NCBI GenBank assembly: GCA_031553775.1
Contig: JAVBLA010000001.1
Span: 33,443 to 97,442, forward strand
Length of the DNA stretch: 64,000 nucleotides
From: JAISFI01 sp031553775
GTDB taxonomy: Bacteria; Bacteroidota; Bacteroidia; Bacteroidales; Azobacteroidaceae
Direction: 5' to 3'
Shown: in pieces, positions 1 through 8,729 of the stretch
Layout of the letters: the number at the start of each line of letters is the position of its first letter
Numbering within the stretch: position 1 is the stretch's first letter
Position numbers and translations under genes: made by a program
The notes under the pieces: generated by a model
Database searches by the model: none
Told to the model about the DNA's origin: nothing
The model's input: the letters and a program-made list of their open reading frames with translations, nothing else

Positions 1-2
1 TT

Positions 3-50
3 CGGGAACAAATTTATGAAAAAACTTTGAACAGTATACCTCATGAATAG
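3..50 (+). CDS. possible C-terminal tail of an upstream gene
   Basis: One frame is open from the left edge and ends at TAG 48-50, giving a charged 15-residue tail starting REQIYEKTL. The other two plus frames also close within 30 bases, so the frame choice rests only on its plausible composition. No family can be assigned from so few residues. About 70 bases separate it from the dapB promoter-like site. Confidence 0.25.
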   Translation, partial: REQIYEKTLNSIPHE

Positions 51-123
51 CAAAATGAGTCAGTATTGCCATTTGTTTATATAAAAACCTGTTAATTCGT
101 GCGATTTCTGATGAAAATTCATG

Positions 124-131
124 TATATTTG
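124..131 (+). promoter_or_regulatory. dapB -7 promoter element
   Basis: TATATTTG matches the Bacteroidota sigma-ABfr -7 consensus TAnnTTTG and lies 29 bases before the dapB start, so transcription should begin near 137. No good -33 TTTG is visible at the expected spacing; TTTC at 105-108 is the nearest. Confidence 0.5.
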
Positions 132-160
132 CATCCCAATGGAAAAATGAATTTGGAAGT

Positions 161-880
161 ATGAAGATTGCTTTAATCGGTTACGGGAAAATGGGAAAAG
201 AAATAGAGCAGGTGGCCTTGAGCCGCGGGCATCAGATCGTTTCCATTATCGACGTGAATACTATAGAAAATTTTGACAGTGAGGAGTTTAAAAGTGCCGA
301 TGTGGCGATTGAATTCAGTCAGCCGGCTGTCGCTTTTGAAAACTATAAAAAATGCTTTGTGGCTAACGTTCCGGTGGTGGCAGGAACTACAGGCTGGCTT
401 GAAAATCTTTGTACAATCAAAGAAATCTGTGCCAGGGAAGGAAAGACATTTTTCTATGCGTCCAATTACAGTGTCGGTGTAAATATCTTTTTTGCAGTGA
501 ATAAATACCTGGCCAGGATCATGAATAATTTTCCGGGATATGAAGTGTCTATGGAAGAAATACATCATATCCATAAACTGGATGCTCCCAGTGGGACAGC
601 TATCAGTCTTGCTGAAGGAATTATAGAAAATCTCGACCGGAAGGGTTCCTGGACCATAGAAGAGCCGGTAACGGATCCGTCTGTTTTACATATCCGCTCC
701 CTGCGTGAAGGAGAGGTTCCCGGTATACACGAAGTAACATATGAATCGGAAGCTGATATCATCAGTATCAAACATGATGCGAAAAGCCGGAAGGGATTTG
801 CTCTGGGAGCCGTTATCGCGGCCGAATTTACGAAAGGGAAGAAAGGGTTTCTCACCATGCAGGATATCTTTAATTTTTAA
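161..880 (+). CDS. dapB: 4-hydroxy-tetrahydrodipicolinate reductase
   Basis: DapB reduces 4-hydroxy-tetrahydrodipicolinate with NAD(P)H in the diaminopimelate/lysine pathway in the cytoplasm. At 239 residues it is slightly short for the family (about 240-270). The N-terminal Rossmann motif is GYGKMG (7-12), GTTGW is at 75-79, and the catalytic signature EEIHHIHKLDAPSGTA is at 132-147 with the paired histidines at 135-136 and Lys139. All key residues are present. It is the first gene of a tight plus-strand run with two signal peptidase genes 12 bases downstream, so DAP supply and protein export genes are probably cotranscribed. Confidence 0.96.
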   Translation: MKIALIGYGKMGKEIEQVALSRGHQIVSIIDVNTIENFDSEEFKSADVAIEFSQPAVAFENYKKCFVANVPVVAGTTGWLENLCTIKEICAREGKTFFYASNYSVGVNIFFAVNKYLARIMNNFPGYEVSMEEIHHIHKLDAPSGTAISLAEGIIENLDRKGSWTIEEPVTDPSVLHIRSLREGEVPGIHEVTYESEADIISIKHDAKSRKGFALGAVIAAEFTKGKKGFLTMQDIFNF

Positions 881-892
881 CAATCACAACCT

Positions 893-2338
893 ATGAAATT
901 CAATAAATCACAATGGATCAGATTCAGCGTAGTTGCTGTAATATATATCCTGTTTACAATCTGGGTAGGTAATTATTGGCTCCTTTTTGGTCTCCCTGTT
1001 ATTGTCGATATTTATTTGACAAAATTTATCCCCTGGGGTGCCTGGAAAAAATCAAAAAATGCCGGTGTGAAAAAAGTAATGGAGTGGGTGGATGCCATTC
1101 TTTTTGCTTTGGTAGCCGTGTATATGATCAATCTGTTTATTTTCCAGAATTATAAAATTCCTTCTTCTTCCCTGGAAAAAACCCTGTTGGTTGGAGATTA
1201 TTTGTTTGTGAGCAAACTGAGTTATGGTCCACGGGTACCGAATACTCCCTTGTCGTTTCCTTTAGCTCAGCATACTTTGCCTGTTCTGGATTGTAAATCA
1301 TATATTGATTGGCCTCAATGGGATTATAAGCGTCTGAAAGGATTCGGAGAAGTAAAACGTAACGATATCGTGGTTTTCAATTTTCCGGCAGGAGATACAG
1401 TGGCACTGAAAATGCAAAATCCCGATTATTATTCTTTATGTGCCAGATATGGCAGAGATAATGTAAATGCAGATCAGGTTAATTTTGGTAAAATCGTATA
1501 TCGTCCGGTTGATAGACGTGAAAATTATGTAAAACGATGTATCGGTATGCCGGGAGATTCGTTAGAAGTTCGCGATAACGCCGTATTCATTGATGGAAAA
1601 TGTCTTCCTGATCCGGAAAATATGCAGTTGAATTATTTTGTGGAAACCCGGGAACAGTATTTCTCCGAAGAGCAGTTGCGTTTACTGAATATCAGCAATG
1701 ATGATCGTTTATTTTTAAATAGGCTCGATCAAAATGCTCAGAATTTTCTTCTCAATCTGAGCCTTCCTCCGAATGAAAAGGGGTTGCAAGACTTGTTTTC
1801 TTATTTAGGAATTTTGAGAAATGAGCAAGGAAGATATAATCCGGTTTACCATTTTCCTCTTACAAAGAAGTCCTTGGGTATTCTTCAAAAATTTACATTT
1901 ATCCAGTCAGTGAAAGTAGAACCGGAAATTTTTGGTGGATCTGTATATCCTCCGGGATACGAAACCGGTTGGACAAGGGATAATTTCGGTCCTTTATGGA
2001 TACCTAAAAAAGGAGCCACCATTGTTCTGAACGATCAGACTCTGGCACTATATGGCCGTTGTATCGTGAATTATGAGGAAAATGTTTTGAAACGGGAAGG
2101 GGATAAAGTCTTTTTGAATGGCCATCCGGCCAATAGCTATACGTTTAAATACGACTATTACTTCATGATGGGCGACAACCGTCATAATTCTGCAGATTCC
2201 CGCTCCTGGGGTTTTGTTCCGGAAGACCATGTGGTAGGAAAACCTATCCTGGTATGGTTATCTATCGATAAAGACCGTAAATTTTTCGACGGAGGTATCC
2301 GCTGGAACCGTTTATTTAAAGTGGTTCATTCTGAATAA
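893..2338 (+). CDS. lepB: signal peptidase I (active copy)
   Basis: Membrane-bound serine peptidase that cleaves signal peptides on the periplasmic face. The 481 residues begin with hydrophobic segments at about 11-45 and a further membrane helix at about 64-84. The catalytic box is IPSSSLEKTLL, with Ser93 at the position of E. coli Ser90. The general base is Lys214 in YVKRCIGMPGD, and the C-terminal box is GDNRHNSADSR. The protein is much longer than E. coli LepB (324) because of a large insert (about 230-410) between the Lys box and the C-terminal box. Its stop overlaps the next start by one base (TAATG at 2336-2340), so the two lepB-type genes are translationally coupled. Confidence 0.94.
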   Translation: MKFNKSQWIRFSVVAVIYILFTIWVGNYWLLFGLPVIVDIYLTKFIPWGAWKKSKNAGVKKVMEWVDAILFALVAVYMINLFIFQNYKIPSSSLEKTLLVGDYLFVSKLSYGPRVPNTPLSFPLAQHTLPVLDCKSYIDWPQWDYKRLKGFGEVKRNDIVVFNFPAGDTVALKMQNPDYYSLCARYGRDNVNADQVNFGKIVYRPVDRRENYVKRCIGMPGDSLEVRDNAVFIDGKCLPDPENMQLNYFVETREQYFSEEQLRLLNISNDDRLFLNRLDQNAQNFLLNLSLPPNEKGLQDLFSYLGILRNEQGRYNPVYHFPLTKKSLGILQKFTFIQSVKVEPEIFGGSVYPPGYETGWTRDNFGPLWIPKKGATIVLNDQTLALYGRCIVNYEENVLKREGDKVFLNGHPANSYTFKYDYYFMMGDNRHNSADSRSWGFVPEDHVVGKPILVWLSIDKDRKFFDGGIRWNRLFKVVHSE

Positions 2339-3120
2339 TGCCGGGCGATGTGAAAAAAAAGCGTATATGGAGGTGGATAAAGATCATTGTTTGTTCATTG
2401 GTCATTGCGTTTTTTATCCGGTTTTTCTTATTCGAATCATTCAGGATGCCGTCTTCCCAGATGGAGAATGCAATTCTTCCCGGAGATTTTATCTATGTCG
2501 ATAAAATGGCATACGGTTTCAGAGTCCCTGCGATTGAAAATAAATCCCTGCGCTTCCCTCATGCCTATATCCGTGCCGTAGAACGGAATGATATTGTTGT
2601 TTATAAAACGGGAAATGATATAATGATCAGTCGTTGTATCGGTTTGCCGGGAGACAGTTTTGAGGTAAAGGCATTTGAATATTATGTGAATGGACAGAAA
2701 GTGTTACAAAGTCCGGATATAATAATGCCTTACCGGTATGCTTCAGAGAAAGATACTCTTGTCTGGACAGCTATGAAAAAGTATGATTTGCCTTTTCGGG
2801 ATTCTATCGATGAAAACGAAGAAAAAATCCGGTATCTGAGTAAATATGAATATTATATATTAACAGATGCTTTGAAAGATTCGGTTCTTTTTTCCTGTTA
2901 TGAAAAAGATAGGAAAGACTACAAAATACAAATTCCTGCCGGAAAATACTGGATGTTGTCTGATAATGTCGATGCTTCTGCAGATTCAAGATATGTTGGT
3001 TTTGTTTCCCATGATGATCTTGTTGGCCAGGCATCTTTCGTATGGTTCAGTAAAGATCCGCTGCAGGATTTTTTCCATGGTTACCGATGGAGCCGGATTT
3101 TTAACCGTATTTCCCGATGA
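2338..3120 (+). CDS. signal peptidase I paralogue lacking the Ser-Lys dyad
   Basis: This 260-residue protein has the S26 signal peptidase fold signatures: one N-terminal membrane helix (about 12-32), a FRMPSSQMENAILPGD box, ISRCIGLPGD, and a C-terminal box SDNVDASADSR. Aligned with its neighbour, the nucleophile Ser is replaced by Gln41 (codon 2458-2460) and the general-base Lys by Ser98 (codon 2629-2631). It is therefore predicted to be inactive as a peptidase. The frame is intact and coupled to the active lepB upstream and to the WbqC-like gene downstream, so it is not an obvious decaying pseudogene. A role as regulatory or scaffold partner of the active enzyme is inference only. Confidence 0.85.
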   Translation: MPGDVKKKRIWRWIKIIVCSLVIAFFIRFFLFESFRMPSSQMENAILPGDFIYVDKMAYGFRVPAIENKSLRFPHAYIRAVERNDIVVYKTGNDIMISRCIGLPGDSFEVKAFEYYVNGQKVLQSPDIIMPYRYASEKDTLVWTAMKKYDLPFRDSIDENEEKIRYLSKYEYYILTDALKDSVLFSCYEKDRKDYKIQIPAGKYWMLSDNVDASADSRYVGFVSHDDLVGQASFVWFSKDPLQDFFHGYRWSRIFNRISR

Positions 3121-3746
3121 AAACGGCATTTCTATCTACTGCTTATCTGGCACCGGTGTCGTATTATGCCTGTTTATGCAGGTATGACCGGATAATTATA
3201 GAAAAATATTGTCATTATGTGAAACAAACCTGGCGGAATCGTTGTATGATTGCTACTACCAACGGTCTTCTATCCCTGAGTATCCCTGTGGAAAAATCCG
3301 AATCACCTAAATGTTTTACCAAAGATGTACGGATCGCTTCCCATGGAAATTGGCAGCATATGCATTGGAATGCTATCGTTTCAGCCTATAATTCATCTCC
3401 TTTTTTTGAATATTATGAAGATGATTTCCAGCCCTTTTATGAGAAAAAATTCAAATTTCTCTTCGATTTTAATGAAGAATTGAGGGAAATGATTTGTCGT
3501 TTGTTGGATATTAGTCCACAAGTAACATATTCCGAAACTTTTCTGCCTGTGACTAAAAATGATTACAGGGAAATCATTCATCCTAAAAAAGAGCAATCGG
3601 AGATAGCAGATTTGTCTACTGAATCATATTATCAGGTTTTTCAACAAAAATTCGGCTTCCAGTCCGGTTTATCTATTGTGGATTTGTTATTCAATATGGG
3701 GCCTGAAAGCATTTTTATCTTATTGCTTAACGAAAACGCTCAATGA
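3117..3746 (+). CDS. WbqC-like family protein
   Basis: A 209-residue soluble protein of the WbqC-like family (PF08889). Recognisable features are an N-terminal TAYLAPVSYYACL segment, a conserved His/Trp stretch (HGNWQHMHWNAIVSAYNSSP, about 83-102) and a following Tyr/Phe-rich segment. WbqC proteins occur in some O-antigen clusters but their reaction is not established; in Bacteroidota the gene commonly sits beside lepB genes. It overlaps the second lepB by four bases (ATGA, 3117-3120), so it is the last gene of the dapB-lepB-lepB-like unit. It ends 11 bases before the convergent M16 peptidase gene. Confidence 0.82.
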   Translation: MKTAFLSTAYLAPVSYYACLCRYDRIIIEKYCHYVKQTWRNRCMIATTNGLLSLSIPVEKSESPKCFTKDVRIASHGNWQHMHWNAIVSAYNSSPFFEYYEDDFQPFYEKKFKFLFDFNEELREMICRLLDISPQVTYSETFLPVTKNDYREIIHPKKEQSEIADLSTESYYQVFQQKFGFQSGLSIVDLLFNMGPESIFILLLNENAQ

Positions 3747-3757
3747 GTTTAGCCGTT

Positions 3758-4978
3758 TTATCTAAACTCCAGAAAAAATACATTCTTTTCATCGAAGATT
3801 TCGTTACAGATATCCTGTAAACTGGTGGCGCTTATTGCTTGTATTTTGGCATAAACGTCCGGTAGGCTTTCATAACGGTTGAAATGCAGGAAGCTTTTTC
3901 CTAATCCGAGAAAAGTATTCTCCTTGTGTTCATTGGCTACGGCTAATTGCCCGATCATCTGCTTTTTGGCAGTATCCAGTTGTGATGTTGTCAGGGGCGA
4001 TTCCTGTAGTTTTTTCAGCTCTTTGAATATCAGTTTAGTGCATTTTTCCGAGTCTTCTTTTTCCGCCCCGAAATAGATGGAAAAAACACCGGTGTCGGAG
4101 TAGGGTGTGTAAGACGAATCTACCTGGTAAACCAATCCGTGTTTTTCTCTTAAAATAAGATTCAGCCGGCTGTTCATTCCGGGACCTCCCAGTATATTAT
4201 TGATCAGATAGAGGCCTGCTTTTTTATCATCATGCATATTGTAGGCACGGCCTCCGATCATTACATGTGATTGGGCGGTGTTTTTATTTTGTTTCAAGTA
4301 ACAGGATTTTATCGGAAATGCCGGTTGGCGGACCGAAGAATGGGATTTCCCAGGGATACTTCCAACGAATTTTTCGGCTAAACGGGTTATTTTTCTGAAA
4401 TCGGTTTTCCCCATCGAGAAAAAAACCATATTGGAAGGAAGGTAATATTGCTGTGTAAACCGGAGTCCCCGTTGTCCGGAAAAAGATTCTAAGGATTTGG
4501 AAGTCCCCAGAATATGATGACCCATGGGATGTCCTTCAAACAAAATATTTTCAAAATCGTCATAGATCAGTTCGGAAGGGTTATCTTCATAAGCATTGAT
4601 TTCATCGATGATTACCTCCAATTCTTTTTTTGCTTCCTGTTCGGGGAAACAGGAATGAAATATCAAATCGCTCAACAATTCGAATGCCCGCTCGAAATGT
4701 TGTTCCAGGAAAATACTGTAAACAAAAGTTTCTTCTTTGGTTGTATAGGCATTCAATTCTCCTCCTACAGTTTCCATCCGGTTGAGGATGTGCCATACTT
4801 TGCGTTTATGGGTCCCCTTGAATAGCATATGTTCTACAAAATGTGCCATTCCGAAGGCATCTTCCTCTTCTTCCCGGGTTCCTGCATTGATGGCAAATCC
4901 GCAATAAGAAACAGGAGAATCGCATGGTAAATGGATAATTTTCAGTCCATTAGAAAGATCATATGTATAATATTGCAT
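3758..4978 (-). CDS. M16 family zinc metallopeptidase
   Basis: A pitrilysin-like peptidase of about 406 residues. The zinc motif HFVEH (inverted HxxEH) is at 46-50 of the chosen start, and the third-ligand region with ELEVIIDEINAYEDNPSE lies about 70 residues further on. The frame opens 17 codons earlier, but Met at 4978 begins the conserved YYTYDLSNGLKII strand and lies downstream of the predicted promoter at 5003-5010, so it is preferred. No signal peptide is visible, so a cytoplasmic or inner-membrane-associated processing peptidase (ymxG/PqqL-like) is likely. It is a single gene, convergent with the WbqC-like gene and divergent from the isomerase gene. Confidence 0.9.
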   Translation of the reverse strand: MQYYTYDLSNGLKIIHLPCDSPVSYCGFAINAGTREEEEDAFGMAHFVEHMLFKGTHKRKVWHILNRMETVGGELNAYTTKEETFVYSIFLEQHFERAFELLSDLIFHSCFPEQEAKKELEVIIDEINAYEDNPSELIYDDFENILFEGHPMGHHILGTSKSLESFSGQRGLRFTQQYYLPSNMVFFSMGKTDFRKITRLAEKFVGSIPGKSHSSVRQPAFPIKSCYLKQNKNTAQSHVMIGGRAYNMHDDKKAGLYLINNILGGPGMNSRLNLILREKHGLVYQVDSSYTPYSDTGVFSIYFGAEKEDSEKCTKLIFKELKKLQESPLTTSQLDTAKKQMIGQLAVANEHKENTFLGLGKSFLHFNRYESLPDVYAKIQAISATSLQDICNEIFDEKNVFFLEFR

Positions 4979-5002
4979 ATTTTTTCGTTGATTATGTGGT
5001 TG

Positions 5003-5010
5003 CAAAAGTA
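5003..5010 (-). promoter_or_regulatory. M16 peptidase -7 promoter element
   Basis: Reading the minus strand, TACTTTTG fits TAnnTTTG and places transcription start near 4997, about 20 bases before the ATG at 4978. It lies only 8 bases from the divergent plus-strand element. Confidence 0.45.
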
Positions 5011-5018
5011 GAAATAAA

Positions 5019-5026
5019 TACCTTTG
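5019..5026 (+). promoter_or_regulatory. isomerase gene -7 promoter element
   Basis: TACCTTTG is a strong match to the Bacteroidota -7 consensus; a TTG at 5000-5002 may serve as -33. Predicted start of transcription is near 5032, with the ATG at 5067. Confidence 0.55.
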
Positions 5027-5066
5027 CATTTCGTTTATTCAGCAAAAAATAAATATTATTCTGATA

Positions 5067-5672
5067 ATGGAAAAATTGGAAGAGATTCTTCGGAAGGAGG
5101 CAGCAGCAGTACTTAATATTCCGTTGAGTGATGCCTATGGGAAAGCTGTTGATCTGATAATAAAGCAGGTGCACCATAAAAAAGGAAAGCTGGTAACAAG
5201 TGGTATGGGAAAAGCCGGTCAAATAGCTTCAAACATAGCCACAACTTTCAGCTCTACCGGTACTCCGGCTTGTTTTCTGCATCCCAGTGAAGCTCAGCAT
5301 GGCGATTTGGGAATACTCGGTACTGATGATGTTATGCTTGTTATTTCCAATTCCGGAAGAACACGTGAAATTGTTGAATTAATAGATCTGGCAAGAATTT
5401 TGGTGTCGGATATCCGCGTTATCGTTATAACAAGTAATCCGGATAGTCCTCTTGCAGAACAGGCAGATGTGGCTTTGTTCACGGGAAATCCCGGAGAAGT
5501 TTGCCCTTTGGGAATGACTCCGACCACTTCAACTACTGTAATGACTGTGATTGGCGATTTATTAGTCGTTTCTACAATGGAGAAAATCGGCTTTACCCGT
5601 GAAGAATATGCGAAAAGGCATCATGGCGGATATTTGGGGGCAGTTTCCCGTGGAGATGAAAACATGAAATAA
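5067..5672 (+). CDS. kdsD: arabinose-5-phosphate isomerase, SIS domain only
   Basis: Converts ribulose-5-phosphate to arabinose-5-phosphate, the first committed step of Kdo synthesis for LPS. The protein is 201 residues and is entirely a SIS sugar-isomerase domain: SGMGKAG (45-51), LHPSEAQHGDLG (71-82) and SNSGRT (94-99). Enteric KdsD/GutQ carry two extra CBS domains (about 320 residues in total), which are absent here; short SIS-only forms are known in Bacteroidota. The gene has its own promoter and no operon partner. A different sugar-phosphate isomerase of the KpsF/GutQ family is the main alternative. Confidence 0.85.
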   Translation: MEKLEEILRKEAAAVLNIPLSDAYGKAVDLIIKQVHHKKGKLVTSGMGKAGQIASNIATTFSSTGTPACFLHPSEAQHGDLGILGTDDVMLVISNSGRTREIVELIDLARILVSDIRVIVITSNPDSPLAEQADVALFTGNPGEVCPLGMTPTTSTTVMTVIGDLLVVSTMEKIGFTREEYAKRHHGGYLGAVSRGDENMK

Positions 5673-5767
5673 CATTCTGCTTTTGCTCAAAACAAAAAAT
5701 CTGTGAATGTATCGGGTGTTTATTCTTAAATATTTCTAATCCCCGAACAATTGAAGGTTTTTCATGC

Positions 5768-5775
5768 TATATTTG
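5768..5775 (+). promoter_or_regulatory. phosphatase gene -7 promoter element
   Basis: TATATTTG fits TAnnTTTG and lies 23 bases before the ATG at 5799. A TTG at 5751-5753 is closer than the usual -33 spacing. Confidence 0.45.
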
Positions 5776-5798
5776 TGTGAACATGTGGCTGATTTCCT

Positions 5799-6851
5799 AT
5801 GAGAATAACGATTACTACTTTTTTCCTTTTCGCTTTATTGTTCTTGTCTTGCGTTTCCGATGTTCCCCAAATTCGTGCGGGATGCGATAACGAAACTCAG
5901 GGAGTATACACTGTAAAATGGGAACTTTTTCCGATGAAATCGGGAAATGTAAAAATTTTTGAATCTCGTTCTCCGGATTCGTTTGAAAATGCTGTGCTTG
6001 TTGATGAAAAGCCTGTAAGCGAAGGATTTGCAATTATCAGGAGAGATGATAGCCAACGCCGCTTTTTTCAACTTGTTTTCGATAAAAAAACCTCTTCCAT
6101 TGTAGGAGAAAAACATATCATTACCGATCGAGTAGATAACCTGAGAGATATGGGTGGTTATTATCAGGGAAAAGGCCGGCAGATCAAATGGGGAAAACTA
6201 TATCGATCCGGGAATCTTTCATGGCTTTCTCCTAATGATAAAGTCGTTTTGGACTCTTTGCATATACGAACGATAATTGATTTCCGGGATAAGGAGAAGG
6301 CCCGGCAATATCCTACGTTGTATCACGCTCCGCAAAGTCTTAATTTTTATCTTCATGGCTTAGCTGTAGATACGATTCACCAGAAAGTGATAGAGGGTAT
6401 AATGAAGAAGGGAGATGTTCTGGTGGCATTGCAGGATTTATATGCCCAGATTATCGATAAGGATACCCTTAACCTGGAACAATTTTTTGATACCTTGCTG
6501 GATGAAGGGAATTATCCTATTCTGTACCATTGTGCCCTGGGAAAAGACCGGGCAGGGCTGGTCTCCATTTTGGTGCTGGAAGCATTGGGTGTTGATCAGG
6601 AGCAGATTTTTTATGATTATATGCTGTCTAATCGCTATATCAATTTTAACCGTGTGGTTGAACAGGCTCGCCAACTGCCCGTGGAAACACAGGAAGCATT
6701 GACAACTTTATTGCAGGCCAATGAACAGCTTTTCAACTTTGTATACGAAAAAATAAAAATGGATTATGGCTCCATGGATAATTATTTAGAGAAGAAAATT
6801 CACTTTACTTATAAAAAAAGAGAGAAATTGCAGAAGATATTATTGTATTGA
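5799..6851 (+). CDS. lipoprotein tyrosine phosphatase (Y_phosphatase3 type)
   Basis: The 350-residue protein starts with a lipoprotein signal (hydrophobic 5-17, Cys18 in FLSC). A short beta domain follows, then a dual-specificity/tyrosine phosphatase domain of the PF13350 type. Signatures are VDNLRDMGGY (112-121), DFRDKEKA (161-168) and the catalytic loop HCALGKDRAG with nucleophile Cys245 and Arg251 (Cx5R). It is predicted to sit in a membrane facing the periplasm, where phosphotyrosine, phosphoinositide or phosphosugar substrates are all possible. It is a monocistronic gene between the isomerase and the helicase. The family is secure; the substrate is unknown. Confidence 0.87.
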   Translation: MRITITTFFLFALLFLSCVSDVPQIRAGCDNETQGVYTVKWELFPMKSGNVKIFESRSPDSFENAVLVDEKPVSEGFAIIRRDDSQRRFFQLVFDKKTSSIVGEKHIITDRVDNLRDMGGYYQGKGRQIKWGKLYRSGNLSWLSPNDKVVLDSLHIRTIIDFRDKEKARQYPTLYHAPQSLNFYLHGLAVDTIHQKVIEGIMKKGDVLVALQDLYAQIIDKDTLNLEQFFDTLLDEGNYPILYHCALGKDRAGLVSILVLEALGVDQEQIFYDYMLSNRYINFNRVVEQARQLPVETQEALTTLLQANEQLFNFVYEKIKMDYGSMDNYLEKKIHFTYKKREKLQKILLY

Positions 6852-6863
6852 AAAAAAACTCCG

Positions 6864-6871
6864 TACCTTTG
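6864..6871 (+). promoter_or_regulatory. DEAD-box helicase -7 promoter element
   Basis: TACCTTTG, with a TTG at 6843-6845 at 18-base spacing as a possible -33. Transcription would start near 6877, leaving a leader of about 50 bases, unusually long for this window and able to fold or bind factors. Confidence 0.55.
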
Positions 6872-6927
6872 CGCCTCAAAAATTAAAAAATCACCGCCGG
6901 TTTATACCCGGCACATTCTTATCCATT

Positions 6928-8655
6928 TTGAAAACATTTGAAGAATTAGGCTTATCCCAACCCATTATACGGGCGATAAGTGAAATGGGGTATGAAAACC
7001 CGATGCCCGTACAGGAGGAAGTGATTCCGTATCTGTTAGGAAATGACAATGAAGTAATTGCCCTCGCCCAAACGGGTACTGGTAAGACCGCCGCGTTCGG
7101 ATTACCTCTGATCCAGGGAATTAATGTAGCTTTACAGAGCCCTCAGGCTGTAGTACTTTGTCCCACCCGGGAATTATGTCTGCAGATTGCAGACGACCTG
7201 AATGAATATTCCAAATATATCGACGATTTGAAGGTGCTTCCTGTTTATGGAGGATCCAGCATAGAAAGCCAGATTAAATCTCTGAAAAGAGGGGTACATA
7301 TTGTTGTTGCCACTCCCGGACGATTGATCGATTTATTGAACCGGAAGACGGTTAAACTGGAACATGTTCGCAATGTAGTGTTGGATGAAGCCGACGAAAT
7401 GCTCAACATGGGTTTCTCGGATAGTATCGATGAAGTATTGGCTGAAGTTCCGGAAACCCGTAATATGCTGCTTTTTTCTGCTACGATGCCTGCAGGAATA
7501 AAGAATATCACTAAAAAATACATGCGTTCTCCCAAAGAAATTACCATTGGTAAGAAAAATGAGGGAACTAAAAATGTGAAGCATGTTTATTACATGGTGC
7601 ATGCACGCGATAAGTATCTGGCATTAAAAAGAATCGCAGATTATTATCCGAATATCTATGGAATTATTTTCTGCCGGACCCGGAAAGAAACACAGGAAAT
7701 TGCCGATTTGCTGATCAAGGATGGCTACAATGCCGACTCTCTGCATGGCGACCTTTCCCAACAGCAACGGGATTATGTGATGAATAAATTCCGTATCCGG
7801 AACCTGCAATTGCTGGTTGCAACGGATGTGGCTGCCCGGGGACTGGATGTGGACGATCTGACGCATATTATCAATTACGGATTACCTGATGATATCGAAT
7901 CGTATACTCACCGGAGCGGTAGAACAGGCCGTGCAGGAAAAACCGGTACTTCTATTGCAATTATTCATCTGAAAGAGAAGCATAAAGTTCGTGAAATTGA
8001 AAAGGTGCTGAACCGTCCATTTGAAAAAGGTGCGATTCCATCGGGAAAATTGATTTGTGAGAAACAACTTTTCAATTTTGTTGATCAGATAGAAAAAGTG
8101 AAAGTCAATGAAGATGAAATCCAGGGAATTTTGCCTTCTATCTACAGAAAATTAGAGTGGTTGGATAAGGAAGATATACTGAAACGGATTATTTCCCTTG
8201 AATTTAACCGGTTGATCGATTATTATCAGGATGCAGGTGACATTGAGGCGCCGGAAGAAAGTACCGGAAAAAGGGAGAGAAAAGAATATGGAGACAGAGG
8301 AGGGCAGGCTTCCGGTAGTGCACGTACTGCAGAAAAAGGATATGCCCGTCTTTTTATCAATATCGGAAAAATGGATGGAATATCCAATCCTCCGGCATTG
8401 ATCGGTTTAGTCAATGATTATGTTCCCGGCAGGATTGCTATTGGCCGGATCGATTTGATGAAGAATTTTTCTTTCTTTGAAGTCCGTGAAAAAGATGCCA
8501 ATGCAGTCGTGAAGGCCATGAAGAGAGGAGAACACCAGGGGCGTAAGATTGTTATTGAAGTTGCTGAGGCTAAACCGTCCGAGCATCGTGAAAGAGCGAT
8601 CAACAGATCGAAAGATAATAAGAAGGATAAAAAGAAAAAACCGTTTCGGCGGTAA
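6928..8655 (+). CDS. DEAD-box ATP-dependent RNA helicase
   Basis: A 575-residue DEAD-box helicase that remodels RNA, probably rRNA or cold-stress mRNA. The motifs are Q-motif GYENPMPVQ (21-29), Walker A AQTGTGKT (47-54), PTREL (79-83), DEAD (153-156), SAT (184-186), RGLDVDD and HRSGRTGRAG. The C-terminal part (about 470-550) is a DbpA/CsdA-type RNA-binding domain (YARLFINIGK...), followed by a Lys/Arg-rich tail. The reading frame begins with TTG at 6928-6930; no ATG precedes the conserved KTFEELG start, so a TTG start is called. It is followed by a strong hairpin. Confidence 0.93.
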   Translation: MKTFEELGLSQPIIRAISEMGYENPMPVQEEVIPYLLGNDNEVIALAQTGTGKTAAFGLPLIQGINVALQSPQAVVLCPTRELCLQIADDLNEYSKYIDDLKVLPVYGGSSIESQIKSLKRGVHIVVATPGRLIDLLNRKTVKLEHVRNVVLDEADEMLNMGFSDSIDEVLAEVPETRNMLLFSATMPAGIKNITKKYMRSPKEITIGKKNEGTKNVKHVYYMVHARDKYLALKRIADYYPNIYGIIFCRTRKETQEIADLLIKDGYNADSLHGDLSQQQRDYVMNKFRIRNLQLLVATDVAARGLDVDDLTHIINYGLPDDIESYTHRSGRTGRAGKTGTSIAIIHLKEKHKVREIEKVLNRPFEKGAIPSGKLICEKQLFNFVDQIEKVKVNEDEIQGILPSIYRKLEWLDKEDILKRIISLEFNRLIDYYQDAGDIEAPEESTGKRERKEYGDRGGQASGSARTAEKGYARLFINIGKMDGISNPPALIGLVNDYVPGRIAIGRIDLMKNFSFFEVREKDANAVVKAMKRGEHQGRKIVIEVAEAKPSEHRERAINRSKDNKKDKKKKPFRR

Positions 8656-8673
8656 TTCCTATTTTCCGTATAT

Positions 8674-8708
8674 CCCGTAGAGGCGGGTTTCAAACCTGCC
8701 TCTACGGG
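8674..8708. terminator. 16-bp hairpin between convergent genes
   Basis: Arms 8674-8689 and 8693-8708 pair over 16 bases with one G-T type mismatch and a three-base loop. It sits between the helicase stop (8655) and the S46 peptidase stop (8730), where it could terminate both transcripts. It lacks a clear T-run, and its 'gtagaggcgggttt' palindrome looks like a dispersed REP-type sequence. Confidence 0.6.
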
Positions 8709-8729
8709 TATCACGGATTAAATTTTATA

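Noticed and set aside
2338..3120. Calling the second lepB-type gene a pseudogene
   Set aside because: The frame is full length and overlaps both neighbours in a regular operon; only the catalytic residues differ, so a conserved non-catalytic protein is more likely.
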